NCBI RefSeq assembly: GCF_025717065.2
Contig: NZ_JAOVZO020000017.1
Location: forward strand, 372,001-436,000
DNA length: 64,000 bases
Direction: 5' to 3'
Source: Tahibacter soli
Lineage (GTDB): Bacteria; Pseudomonadota; Gammaproteobacteria; Xanthomonadales; Rhodanobacteraceae
The notes under the pieces were generated by a model, which ran no database searches, was not told the origin of the DNA, and saw only the letters and a program-made list of their open reading frames with translations. This document shows, piece by piece, positions 25,757 through 33,656 of the stretch (positions are counted from its first letter, which is position 1; each line of letters opens with the position of its first letter). Both the position numbers and the translations under genes were made by a program.

Positions 25757-27750
25757 GTCCTGTCGCGCGGCGCCATGCCGAGCGCGGCCTCGATCTGCGC
25801 CGGGTCGTACACTTTTCCGCCTTTGAGCACGAGATCGACGCGGCGCACCTGCGCGATGTCGCGCGTCGGATCGCCGTCGATCAGCACCATGTCGGCGAGC
25901 TTGCCGGCCGCGATCACGCCGAGCCGGTCGTCCGCGCCCATCACCTGCGCCGACGTCAGCGTGGCCATGCGCAGCACTCGCGCGGGTTCGATGCCGGCGC
26001 GCGCGTACAGTTCGAGTTCGTGATGCAGCAGATAGCCGGCCAGCGCGTCGGTGCCGGGCACGATCGTGACGCCGGCGTCGTGCGCGGCCTTGAGCAGCGC
26101 GAGCATCACCGGCAGCGCTTCGCGATAGGCGGCTTCCTGGCCTTTCGGCGCCTCGTACGACGCGCTGCGCAGCGCGCGCCGCATTTCGGGCGGAAAGCGC
26201 GGCGCGACGGTTTCCAGGCCCGGAATCGGCTGTTTCGGATCGCCGGCGAAGCGCATTTCGAACAGGCCGAGCGTCGGGTCGAGCACGGTGCGGTGCTTGA
26301 CGAGAAAAGCGAGAAACGCCCGTACACGCGGATGGTCCGGCGGAAAATCGCGCGCGTGCTCGGCCACCTTGCCGAAGCGCTCGCTCTGCCGGTTCGTTTC
26401 CTTCACGTCGGGCCACAACAGGTCGAGAACGAAATAATTGAAATGTTGCAATTCGTCGGCGCCGGCCTCGACGAACTGTTCGGCCGACATCAGCGACGGT
26501 ACGTGACCCGACACGCGCATGCCGCGCGCGTGCGCGAGATCGGCGATCAACGGCACGAGTTCCGGCTTGATCGACATGTACGTCTTGATCTGCACGTATC
26601 CGCGGTCGGCGAACCAATCGACCGCGTGCCTGGCCTCCTCGGCGGTGTCGACGTGCATCTTCGTCGGACCGGAATACTTGCCGCTGCCGTCGATCATGCC
26701 GGCCTTGAACACGCGCGGACCGATTTCGGTGCCGGCGTCGAAGCGCGCGACGCGCGCGAGGAACGTGTCGGGGTCGTTCGCCAGATCGCGCGCGCTGGTC
26801 ACGCCGCAGGCGATGTCGAGCAGGCCGTCGATGCCGCCGAAATGCTGGTGGTTGTCCCATAGCCCGGGCATCAGAAAGCGCCCGCGCGCGTCGACGACTT
26901 CGGCGCCGGGCGCCGCGATCTGCGCGTCGGGCGCGACGCGCACGATGCGCTCGCCGCGGACGAGCACGCTCGTGCCGGGCGTGACGGCGAGATCGCGCGG
27001 ATCGAACACGCGCGCGTTGCGAATCACGAGATCGCCCGCGGGCTGGCGGGCGATCCGCTGCGCGAGCGACGCATGCCACGCGTTCTCGGCGGCGTCCTGC
27101 TCGGCGACGAGCTTCGCCGCCTGCGCTTCGCGGCCCTTCGGCACGACCGACACCCACTGCGACGCGAGCCACGTATCGCCGTTGCGATCGAGCCAGACCG
27201 ACGACGGCGAAAACCCGAGCCCCGTGATGCGGTAGTGCGTCACCGTCGTCTTCGACGCGCCGTCGCCGACGACGAGTTCGCCGGCCGCCTCGATGCGCGC
27301 CTCGCCGCTCGGCAGCAGCGCCAGACGGCGGTCGGGCGCCTTGAGCAGCGCGCGCGCCAGCACGCCGACGACTTCCGGCGGCGCGTTCGCCGGCAGGAAG
27401 AAAGCCTTCGTGTTCGCGCTGTCGCCGGCCTCGTCGAGCGACTTCCAGCTCGCCTTGCCGTGCGCGATACGGAACTGCTCGTCGACCGGCGCCTTCATGT
27501 AATTGTGGCCCTTGCCGCGATAGGCGACGAGCAGGCCCGCGTCGTCGAGCGTCCACGTCGCGACGATGTGATCGCCATGGTCGCGGTCGTTGTACGAGTA
27601 CTCCGCGCGCACGCTGCCGTCGGCCTGTTCGGCGACGGTCTGCGTGCCGGCGGCGTTGCCGAGCATGAGGTAGGTGTCGGTGCGCGCACGCGGCGCGGCG
27701 GCGGCGATCGAAGACGCAAGAACCAGGGCGAACGCAACGGGCAGGCGCAT
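25750..27750 (-). CDS. Secreted metal-dependent amidohydrolase
   Basis: 666 residues with signal peptide MRLPVAFALVLASSIAAAAP. Residues about 20-215 are a beta-rich extra domain (YLMLGNAAGTQTVAEQADGS). The amidohydrolase TIM barrel follows, with LVIRNARVFDPRDL, the metal-binding NHQHF, SGHVPSL, HFNYF, the D of PGTDALAGY, and GVIAAGKLADMVLIDGDP near the end. It belongs to the imidazolonepropionase/prolidase-like secreted amidohydrolases. The ATG at 27750 gives a clean signal peptide. It is divergent from the aminotransferase gene; a palindromic operator candidate lies between. Substrate unknown, possibly a peptide or N-acyl amino acid. Confidence 0.88.
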   Translation of the reverse strand: MRLPVAFALVLASSIAAAAPRARTDTYLMLGNAAGTQTVAEQADGSVRAEYSYNDRDHGDHIVATWTLDDAGLLVAYRGKGHNYMKAPVDEQFRIAHGKASWKSLDEAGDSANTKAFFLPANAPPEVVGVLARALLKAPDRRLALLPSGEARIEAAGELVVGDGASKTTVTHYRITGLGFSPSSVWLDRNGDTWLASQWVSVVPKGREAQAAKLVAEQDAAENAWHASLAQRIARQPAGDLVIRNARVFDPRDLAVTPGTSVLVRGERIVRVAPDAQIAAPGAEVVDARGRFLMPGLWDNHQHFGGIDGLLDIACGVTSARDLANDPDTFLARVARFDAGTEIGPRVFKAGMIDGSGKYSGPTKMHVDTAEEARHAVDWFADRGYVQIKTYMSIKPELVPLIADLAHARGMRVSGHVPSLMSAEQFVEAGADELQHFNYFVLDLLWPDVKETNRQSERFGKVAEHARDFPPDHPRVRAFLAFLVKHRTVLDPTLGLFEMRFAGDPKQPIPGLETVAPRFPPEMRRALRSASYEAPKGQEAAYREALPVMLALLKAAHDAGVTIVPGTDALAGYLLHHELELYARAGIEPARVLRMATLTSAQVMGADDRLGVIAAGKLADMVLIDGDPTRDIAQVRRVDLVLKGGKVYDPAQIEAALGMAPRDRTQ

Positions 27751-27782
27751 GACGTGCTCCGCGAGAGGGCGATTGACGTTTG

Positions 27783-27797
27783 TTGTACAACGTACAA
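27783..27797. promoter_or_regulatory. Palindrome in the divergent amidohydrolase/aminotransferase promoter region
   Basis: TTGTAC-AAC-GTACAA, a perfect 6-bp inverted repeat with a 3-bp spacer, 32 bp from the amidohydrolase start and 73 bp from the aminotransferase start. It is AT-rich against background. The best candidate to bind it is the TetR regulator encoded directly downstream of the aminotransferase. Confidence 0.55.
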
Positions 27798-27870
27798 TGA
27801 TGGGTGTCAAACGCCGACCGATAAAACGAAGCGGTGTGACCAATTCGATGAACGAAGTACAGGAAACGTC

Positions 27871-29208
27871 ATGACTGCCGTGCTGCAACGTTCGCTGTCC
27901 CAACGCTCGCCGCTCGCGCTGCGCGGCGAAGGGCCGATGCTCGTGCTGGCCGACGGCCGCCGCATCGTCGACGCCAGCGGCGGCGCCGCGGTCGCGTGCA
28001 TCGGCCACGGCGACGCGCGGGTGATCCAGGCGATGACGCATCAGGCGGCCCGCCTGGCCTATGCGCACACCGGCTTCTTCACGTCCGAACCGGCCGAAGC
28101 GCTGGCCGAAAAACTCGTCGGGCATCGGCCCGGCGGCCTGTCGCGCGCGCTGTTCGTCTCGTCCGGCTCCGAGGCGATGGAGGCGGCGTTGAAGCTCGCG
28201 CGGCAATACTTCGTCGAGCGCGGCGAACCCGGGCGCGTGCATGCGATCGCGCGGCGCCAGAGCTATCACGGCGCGACGCTCGCGGCGCTCGGCGTCGGCG
28301 GCCACCGCGCGCGCCGCGCGCTGTACGAGGCGCTGCTGCCGGTGCACGTGAGCCATGTGTCGCCGTGCTTCGCGTTTCATCATCGCCGTGCCGACGAAGA
28401 CGACGCGGCGTACGTCGCCCGGCTCGCGCTGGAACTCGACGCCGAATTTCAACGCGTCGGTCCGCATCGCGTGATGGCGTTCTGCGCCGAAACCGTGGTC
28501 GGCGCGACGACGGGCTGCGTCGCCGCGGTGCCCGGCTATTTCGCCGCGATGCGCGCCGTGTGCGAGCGTTACGGCGCGCTCCTGATTCTCGACGAGGTGA
28601 TGTGCGGCCTCGGACGTACCGGCGTGCCGCACGCATGGGAGGCCGACGGCGTCGCGCCCGATATCCAGACGATCGGCAAGGGCCTGGGCGGCGGCTACCA
28701 GCCGATCGGCGCGGTGCTCGTCGGCGAGCGCGTCGTGCACGCGCTGTGGCGCGGCTCGGCGGCGTTTTCGCACGGCCAGACGTACCAGGCGCATCCGGTC
28801 GCCTGCGCCGCGGCGCTCGCCGTGCAGACGATCGTCGAGGCCGAGGGGCTGATCGCGCGGTCGCGCGATCTCGGCGAGCGGCTGCAGACCAACCTGCGCG
28901 CGGCGCTGTCCGAGCATCCGCACGTCGCCGACGTACGCGGTCGCGGCCTGTTCGTCGGCGTCGAATTTCTCGCCGATCGCGCGGCGCGCTGCCCTTTCGC
29001 GGCGTCGGACGGCGTCGCCGAACGCGTGAAGAACGCCGCGCTCGATGCCGGCGTCGGCGTCTATCCCGGCAGCGGCACGATCGACGGCGTCGTCGGCGAT
29101 CACGTGCTCATCGCACCGCCGTTCAACGTGCCCGAATCGCTCGTTGACGAAATCGCCGACAAATTTGCAAAGGCTGTCGCAAGCGCGTTCGAACGCGTGT
29201 CGGCGTAG
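27871..29208 (+). CDS. PLP-dependent class III aminotransferase
   Basis: A 445-residue fold-type I aminotransferase of the omega-transaminase/aspartate aminotransferase-family group. Visible are GHGDARVIQAMTHQA, FVSSGSEAMEAALKLARQY (phosphate-binding), the aromatic YHGAT, LLILDEVMCGLGRTG and the Schiff-base lysine K270 in IQTIGKGLGGGYQPIGAV. The ATG at 27871 has AGGAAA upstream. Together with the divergent secreted amidohydrolase and the convergent TetR gene it suggests a small catabolic unit in which an amide is hydrolysed outside and the released amine transaminated inside; this is inference. Confidence 0.93.
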   Translation: MTAVLQRSLSQRSPLALRGEGPMLVLADGRRIVDASGGAAVACIGHGDARVIQAMTHQAARLAYAHTGFFTSEPAEALAEKLVGHRPGGLSRALFVSSGSEAMEAALKLARQYFVERGEPGRVHAIARRQSYHGATLAALGVGGHRARRALYEALLPVHVSHVSPCFAFHHRRADEDDAAYVARLALELDAEFQRVGPHRVMAFCAETVVGATTGCVAAVPGYFAAMRAVCERYGALLILDEVMCGLGRTGVPHAWEADGVAPDIQTIGKGLGGGYQPIGAVLVGERVVHALWRGSAAFSHGQTYQAHPVACAAALAVQTIVEAEGLIARSRDLGERLQTNLRAALSEHPHVADVRGRGLFVGVEFLADRAARCPFAASDGVAERVKNAALDAGVGVYPGSGTIDGVVGDHVLIAPPFNVPESLVDEIADKFAKAVASAFERVSA

Positions 29209-29922
29209 TCACGCGTCGCGCAGACTTTCCACGCCGGCGATCACCTGACCGACGAACGCATCGAACGCCGCGTCGAGCGGCGCCTCGCTGCCGTTCTGCC
29301 AGCGCAGCACGAACGCCTTGTTCGCGAGCAGCGGCAGGTTCGCGGCGAGAACCGGATGGCGTTCGGGGTCGACGCCGAGCAGGCGCTGCTGCACGGCCGA
29401 TTGCCATTGCGCCGTGTCGTCTTCCGGCATCGGCGAGAATTCCTGGATCACGAAGCCGATCAGCGACGCGAACACGGCGTTGTAGCCGGCCGAGAGTTTC
29501 GCGCCCGCCAGGCCCGCGTCGACGAGCGCGCCGAGAATGCCTTCGACGAAATCGAAATCGATGCTGACGTTGCCGACGAGCTGCGCGCCCACGAGCGGCG
29601 CGACGTTCGGGTGGCGCCGCGCCGATTCGCGATAGCGGTGAAACACGAGGCGCAGGTAGTCGCGCCACGCGCGGCCGTCGCGCGGCGGCGCCACGTCGCG
29701 GAACACCGCAGCCGCCACTTCGGCGAGGATCGCGGTCTTGTTCGGCACGTGCCAGTAGATCGCGGTGGGATAGACGCCGAGGCGATCGGCGAGCGCGCGC
29801 AGATTGAAGGCGTCGACGCCGTGCGCGTCGATCTGCGCGAGCGCGGCGTCGATGACGATCTGTCGGGTGAGTGCGGGCTTCGTCGCGGCGCGGCGCCTGC
29901 GCGTGTCGGTGGATTTCGCCAT
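29209..29922 (-). CDS. TetR-family transcriptional regulator
   Basis: 237 residues. The N-terminal helix-turn-helix (about residues 18-65) reads LTRQIVIDAALAQIDAHGVDAFNLRALADRLGVYPTAIYWHVPNKTAILAEV, the standard TetR pattern with a YWHVPNK recognition turn. The C-terminal ligand domain contains HRYRESARRHPNVAPLVGAQL. Its stop codon abuts the stop of the convergent aminotransferase gene (29208/29209). A regulator of the amidohydrolase/aminotransferase pair through the palindrome at 27783 is the simplest model. Confidence 0.9.
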   Translation of the reverse strand: MAKSTDTRRRRAATKPALTRQIVIDAALAQIDAHGVDAFNLRALADRLGVYPTAIYWHVPNKTAILAEVAAAVFRDVAPPRDGRAWRDYLRLVFHRYRESARRHPNVAPLVGAQLVGNVSIDFDFVEGILGALVDAGLAGAKLSAGYNAVFASLIGFVIQEFSPMPEDDTAQWQSAVQQRLLGVDPERHPVLAANLPLLANKAFVLRWQNGSEAPLDAAFDAFVGQVIAGVESLRDA

Positions 29923-29954
29923 GCGCGCATCGTGCGGGATGCGCGCGCGGGCGT

Positions 29955-31355
29955 CTAGGCGATGGTCGCCTCGAGCACGCGCATCACCTGCGGATCGACG
30001 CATTGCGCGACGTTGAATCGCATGAAGGCGGCGGCCGACTGCGAGGCGCTGAACACGTTGCCCGGCGCGAGCACCACGTTGCGTTTCAGCGCCGCGCGCG
30101 CGACGTCCGCCGAGTCCGCGCCTTCGGGCAGACGGCACCACAGATAGAAGCCGCCGCGCGGCATCAGCCACGGTTCGACGCCGACGCGCTGCAACGCGCC
30201 GGCCGCGTCGCGCCGCGCACGCGCCAGCCGCCGCCGCACCGTTTCGATGTGTTTGCGGTAGCTGCCGCCGGCCAGCACGTGGGCGATCAGCGCGGTCGCG
30301 AGCGGGCTCGGCCCGCCGAAATTGGTGGCGACCTGCAGGTCGACGAGCTGCTCGATCCGGTCCGCGCGCGCCGCGATGTAGCCGCAGCGCACCGATGCCG
30401 ACAGCGTCTTGGAGAAACTGCCGACGCGAATCACGCGATCGAGGCCGTCGAGCGCCGCGAGGCGCGGCGAAGGTTCCGGTTCGAAGTCCGCGAAGATGTC
30501 GTCTTCGATGACGACGACGTCGTGCGCCGCCGCGAGGTTGAGCACGCGGTGCGCGGTCTGCGCCGACAGCGTGGCGCCGGTCGGATTGTGCAGCGCCGAA
30601 TTCGTGAGGTACAGGCGCGGACGTTCCGCCGCGAGCACGGCTTCGAACTGCGCGACGTCCGGGCCGGTCGGCGTGTATCGGACGCTCGCCACGCGCACCT
30701 GGTGCGTGCGCAGCAGCGCGCGGAAGTTGAAATAACAGGGATCGTCGACGAGCACGGTGTCGCCGGGGCGCAGCAGCAGCCGGCAGATCAGGTCGCTCGC
30801 ATGCGTGCCCGACGCGGTGAGCAAAATCTGGTCGACCGCGACGTCGACGTCGTCTTCCGCGCAGCGCGCCGCGAGCAGCCGGCGCAGGGCGAGCGAGCCG
30901 CGTGTCGCGCCGTACTCGACGAGGCCCGCATCGTCGGCGCGCGCGACCGCACGCATCGCACGGCGCAGCGCGTCGCCCGGCATCCACTCCGGCGGCAGCC
31001 AGCCGCAGCCCGGCTTGAGCGTCGCCGGATCGGCATCGAGCGACTGGCGCGAGACCCAGAAAGGATCGACCGCCTGTTCGTGCCGCCGCGCTTCGTCGTT
31101 CGTGGAAGCCGCCGGCACGATCGTCGCGGCGACGTAGAACCCCGAACCGCGCCGCGCGCGGATCGCGCCTTCCGCCGCGAGCCGGTCGTAAGCCTCCACG
31201 ACGGTGGACGGCGATACGCCCATGCTCGATGCGAAGCTGCGAATCGACGGCAGGCGGTCGCCGGCGGTCAGTGCGCGGCTCGCGAGCCGTGCGCGGATCG
31301 CCTGGACGACGCCGTCGGTCTGCGTGCCTGCGCGTGCGGGTCGACTTCGGTTCAA
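29955..31355 (-). CDS. MocR/PdxR-type regulator (GntR winged helix fused to aminotransferase domain)
   Basis: 466 residues. The N-terminal GntR winged helix (VVQAIRARLASRALTAGDRLPSIRSFASSMGVSPSTVVEAYDRLAAEGAIRARRGSGFYV, residues about 16-75) is fused to a class I aminotransferase-like domain with VLVDDPCYFNF, YLTNSALHNPTGATLS and the PLP-lysine region VGSFSKTLSASVRCGYIAA. Proteins of this group usually bind PLP and control a neighbouring gene. Start is TTG at 31355; no better in-frame start lies nearby. It is divergent from an EamA exporter, a recurrent MocR arrangement. Confidence 0.92.
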   Translation of the reverse strand: MNRSRPARAGTQTDGVVQAIRARLASRALTAGDRLPSIRSFASSMGVSPSTVVEAYDRLAAEGAIRARRGSGFYVAATIVPAASTNDEARRHEQAVDPFWVSRQSLDADPATLKPGCGWLPPEWMPGDALRRAMRAVARADDAGLVEYGATRGSLALRRLLAARCAEDDVDVAVDQILLTASGTHASDLICRLLLRPGDTVLVDDPCYFNFRALLRTHQVRVASVRYTPTGPDVAQFEAVLAAERPRLYLTNSALHNPTGATLSAQTAHRVLNLAAAHDVVVIEDDIFADFEPEPSPRLAALDGLDRVIRVGSFSKTLSASVRCGYIAARADRIEQLVDLQVATNFGGPSPLATALIAHVLAGGSYRKHIETVRRRLARARRDAAGALQRVGVEPWLMPRGGFYLWCRLPEGADSADVARAALKRNVVLAPGNVFSASQSAAAFMRFNVAQCVDPQVMRVLEATIA

Positions 31356-31377
31356 GGTGTGTGGTCGCCGTAACCCG

Positions 31378-31407
31378 TACAGTTCGGTGGTAACGCGCCC
31401 GACTGTA
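31378..31407. promoter_or_regulatory. Inverted repeat TACAGT...ACTGTA in the MocR/EamA divergent spacer
   Basis: TACAGT (31378-31383) and ACTGTA (31402-31407) are separated by 18 bp, so the half-sites lie on the same DNA face at 24-bp centre spacing. MocR proteins bind paired sites in divergent promoters. The repeat is seen; MocR binding is inferred. Confidence 0.5.
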
Positions 31408-31466
31408 TCTCATCCGGAACGCGGCGTTCGGCTTTCATAGGCGCGACGAATCGAGCGGCGGGCGAC

Positions 31467-32327
31467 GTGAAAGGATCGATCGAAGGGTGGGGCAACGGCC
31501 TTCTGGGCGTCGTGATATTCAGCGGCTCGCTGCCGGCGACGCGCGTCGCCGTGGCGGGCTTTTCGCCCGTGTTTCTGACGTCCGCGCGCGCCGTCATCGC
31601 GGCGCTGCTCGGTGCGGCGCTGCTCGCGCTGCTGCGGCAGGCGCGGCCCGAGCGTCGCGACTACTTTCCGCTCGCCATCGTCGCGCTGGGCGTGGTGGTC
31701 GGCTTTCCGCTGCTGACGGCGCTGGCGCTGCGGCACATCACGTCGGCGCATTCCATCGTCTTCGTCGGCCTCTTGCCGCTCGCCACCGCCGTATTCGGCG
31801 TGCTGCGCGGCGGCGAGCGGCCGCGACCGCCGTTCTGGCTGTTTTCGGTGCTCGGTGCCGCGACGATCGTCGCGTTCGCGCTCTCCAACGATGCCGAGGC
31901 GTCGCTCGCCGGCGATCTGCTCATGATCGCCGCGATCGTGGCGTGCGGCCTGGGCTATGCCGAAGGCGCGAAGCTCTCGCGCCGGCTCGGCGGCTGGCAG
32001 GTGATCTCGTGGGCGCTCGTGTTGTCGCTGCCCGTGATGGTGCCGGCGGCGTGCTTCACCGCGCCCGCGTCGTGGCACGACGTCGGCGCGCCGGCGTGGC
32101 TCGGCCTTGCCTACGTCTCGGTCTTCAGCATGCTGGTGGGCTTCGTGTTCTGGTACCGCGGCCTCGCGCTCGGCGGCATCGCGAGCGTCGGCCAGCTGCA
32201 GCTGCTGCAGCCGTTCATGGGCCTCGCGCTCGCCGGCTGGCTGCTGCACGAGCCGGTGGCGTGGACGATGGTTCTCGCGACGGGCTTCGTCGTGGTGTGC
32301 GTGGGCTTTGCGCGGCGCTTTGCCTAG
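31467..32327 (+). CDS. EamA/DMT-superfamily transporter
   Basis: A 286-residue inner-membrane protein with about ten hydrophobic helices in two EamA halves (GLLGVVIFSGSLPATRVAVAG, LLPLATAVFGVLRGGERP at the end of the first half; VSVFSMLVGFVFWYRGLALGGIASVGQLQLLQP in the second). Such proteins export amino acids or metabolites. Start GTG at 31467. The stop codon shares a CTAG with the stop of the convergent cfa gene. Its divergent MocR partner probably controls it. Substrate unknown. Confidence 0.9.
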   Translation: MKGSIEGWGNGLLGVVIFSGSLPATRVAVAGFSPVFLTSARAVIAALLGAALLALLRQARPERRDYFPLAIVALGVVVGFPLLTALALRHITSAHSIVFVGLLPLATAVFGVLRGGERPRPPFWLFSVLGAATIVAFALSNDAEASLAGDLLMIAAIVACGLGYAEGAKLSRRLGGWQVISWALVLSLPVMVPAACFTAPASWHDVGAPAWLGLAYVSVFSMLVGFVFWYRGLALGGIASVGQLQLLQPFMGLALAGWLLHEPVAWTMVLATGFVVVCVGFARRFA

Positions 32328-33466
32328 CCGCTTGCCGGGTACGCGTCACCGCGGCGCGACGTATCCCCCGCCACGCCGTGCGGCGAAAGTACCAATTGCC
32401 ACAACTGCGAGTGACGCGTGCGGAACGTGGCGATCGACGCCGACAGGTAGTAGCGCCACATGCGGCGAAAGCGTTCGTCGTAGCGTTGCGCGTCGAGCCG
32501 CGGCCACGCGCGTTCGACGTTGTCGCGCCAGGCCGTGAGCGTGCGTTCGTAGTCGGCGCCGAAGTTGTGCCAGTCCTCGATCACGAACGCGCCTTCGACC
32601 GCGTGCGCGATCTGCGCGGCCGACGGCAGCATCGAATTCGGAAAGATGTAGCGCTCGATCCACGGGTCGGTGCGGCGCGTCGAGAGGTTCGTGCCGATCG
32701 TATGCAGCAGAAACAGACCGTCCGGCGCGAGGTTGCGCCGCGCGACGTCGAAATAGCGGCGGTAGTTCTTCACGCCGACGTGCTCGAACATGCCGACCGA
32801 CAGGATGCGGTCGTAGCGCTCGTCGATGTCGCGGTAGTCCTGCAGGCGTATCTCGATCGGCAGCCCGGCGCAGAGTTCCGTCGCGTAGTCCGCCTGCTCC
32901 TGCGAGATCGTCACGCCGACGCCGGATACGCCGTAGCGCTCGGCGGCGAACTTCAGCGTTTCGCCCCAGCCGCAGCCGATGTCGAGCACGCGCATGCCGG
33001 GTTCGAGACGCAGCTTGCGGCAGACGAGGTCGAGTTTGGCCTCCTGCGCGGCGTCGAGATCGGCGGCATGGCGCCAGTAGCCGCAGCTGTAGACGAGGCG
33101 GCGGCCGAGCATCGCTTCGTAGAGATCGTTGCCGAGATCGTAGTGGCGCTCGCCGACCGCGAACGCGCGCCGCGCGTTCTGGCGGTTGCCGAGCCAGGCG
33201 CGAGCGGCGTCCCAGTAGTCGGGCAGCGTGCGCACGGCGGTGTCGAGGCCGCCGGCGAGCAGGCGCGAGAGAAAGTCGTCGAGCGCGCGCGCGTCCCACC
33301 AGCCCTCCATGAACGACTCGCCGAGGCCGAGCGAGCCGGATGCGAGCACGCGCGCATAGAACGCGTCGTTGTGGACGTCGAGGTCCCAGGGGCGCGCACC
33401 GTCGAGGCCGATGTCGAGCGGCGCGAGGAGTTGTTGCACGCGGTGTCTGAGGCGTTCGACGAGCAT
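32324..33466 (-). CDS. cfa: Cyclopropane-fatty-acyl-phospholipid synthase
   Basis: 380 residues. SAM-dependent methylene transfer to unsaturated phospholipid acyl chains. Seen: N-terminal LGESFMEGWWDARALDDFLSRLL, GERHYDLGNDLYEAML, SAM-binding VLDIGCGWGETLKFAAERYGVSGVGVTIS, and the later SVGMFEHVGVKNYRRYF and HTIGTN, all CFA synthase signatures. The ATG at 33466 was chosen, with GAGGG upstream. Length matches E. coli Cfa (382). Confidence 0.95.
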   Translation of the reverse strand: MLVERLRHRVQQLLAPLDIGLDGARPWDLDVHNDAFYARVLASGSLGLGESFMEGWWDARALDDFLSRLLAGGLDTAVRTLPDYWDAARAWLGNRQNARRAFAVGERHYDLGNDLYEAMLGRRLVYSCGYWRHAADLDAAQEAKLDLVCRKLRLEPGMRVLDIGCGWGETLKFAAERYGVSGVGVTISQEQADYATELCAGLPIEIRLQDYRDIDERYDRILSVGMFEHVGVKNYRRYFDVARRNLAPDGLFLLHTIGTNLSTRRTDPWIERYIFPNSMLPSAAQIAHAVEGAFVIEDWHNFGADYERTLTAWRDNVERAWPRLDAQRYDERFRRMWRYYLSASIATFRTRHSQLWQLVLSPHGVAGDTSRRGDAYPASG

Positions 33467-33615
33467 GGCCGTGCCCTCGCTGCGGTCGTGGCCGCGGCGC
33501 TCGCGCGCGCAACGTCGGGCATGGCGGCGCCGAAAGTCCGTGCAACGCATCTGGCGCCGTTTCGGCACTTTCCAAGTGCCCGCCGCGGAGGTCGGTCATG
33601 GACCGTATCGATCGC

Positions 33616-33648
33616 GCGCCGGCCGGCACTTCGCATGCCGGCCGGCGC
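33616..33648 (-). terminator. Hairpin terminator of the large secreted protein gene
   Basis: A perfect 13-bp stem, arms 33616-33628 and 33636-33648, with a 7-nt loop. It lies 8 bp beyond the stop codon of the minus-strand gene at 33657. No T tract. Confidence 0.6.
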
Positions 33649-33656
33649 CGCCGCGC

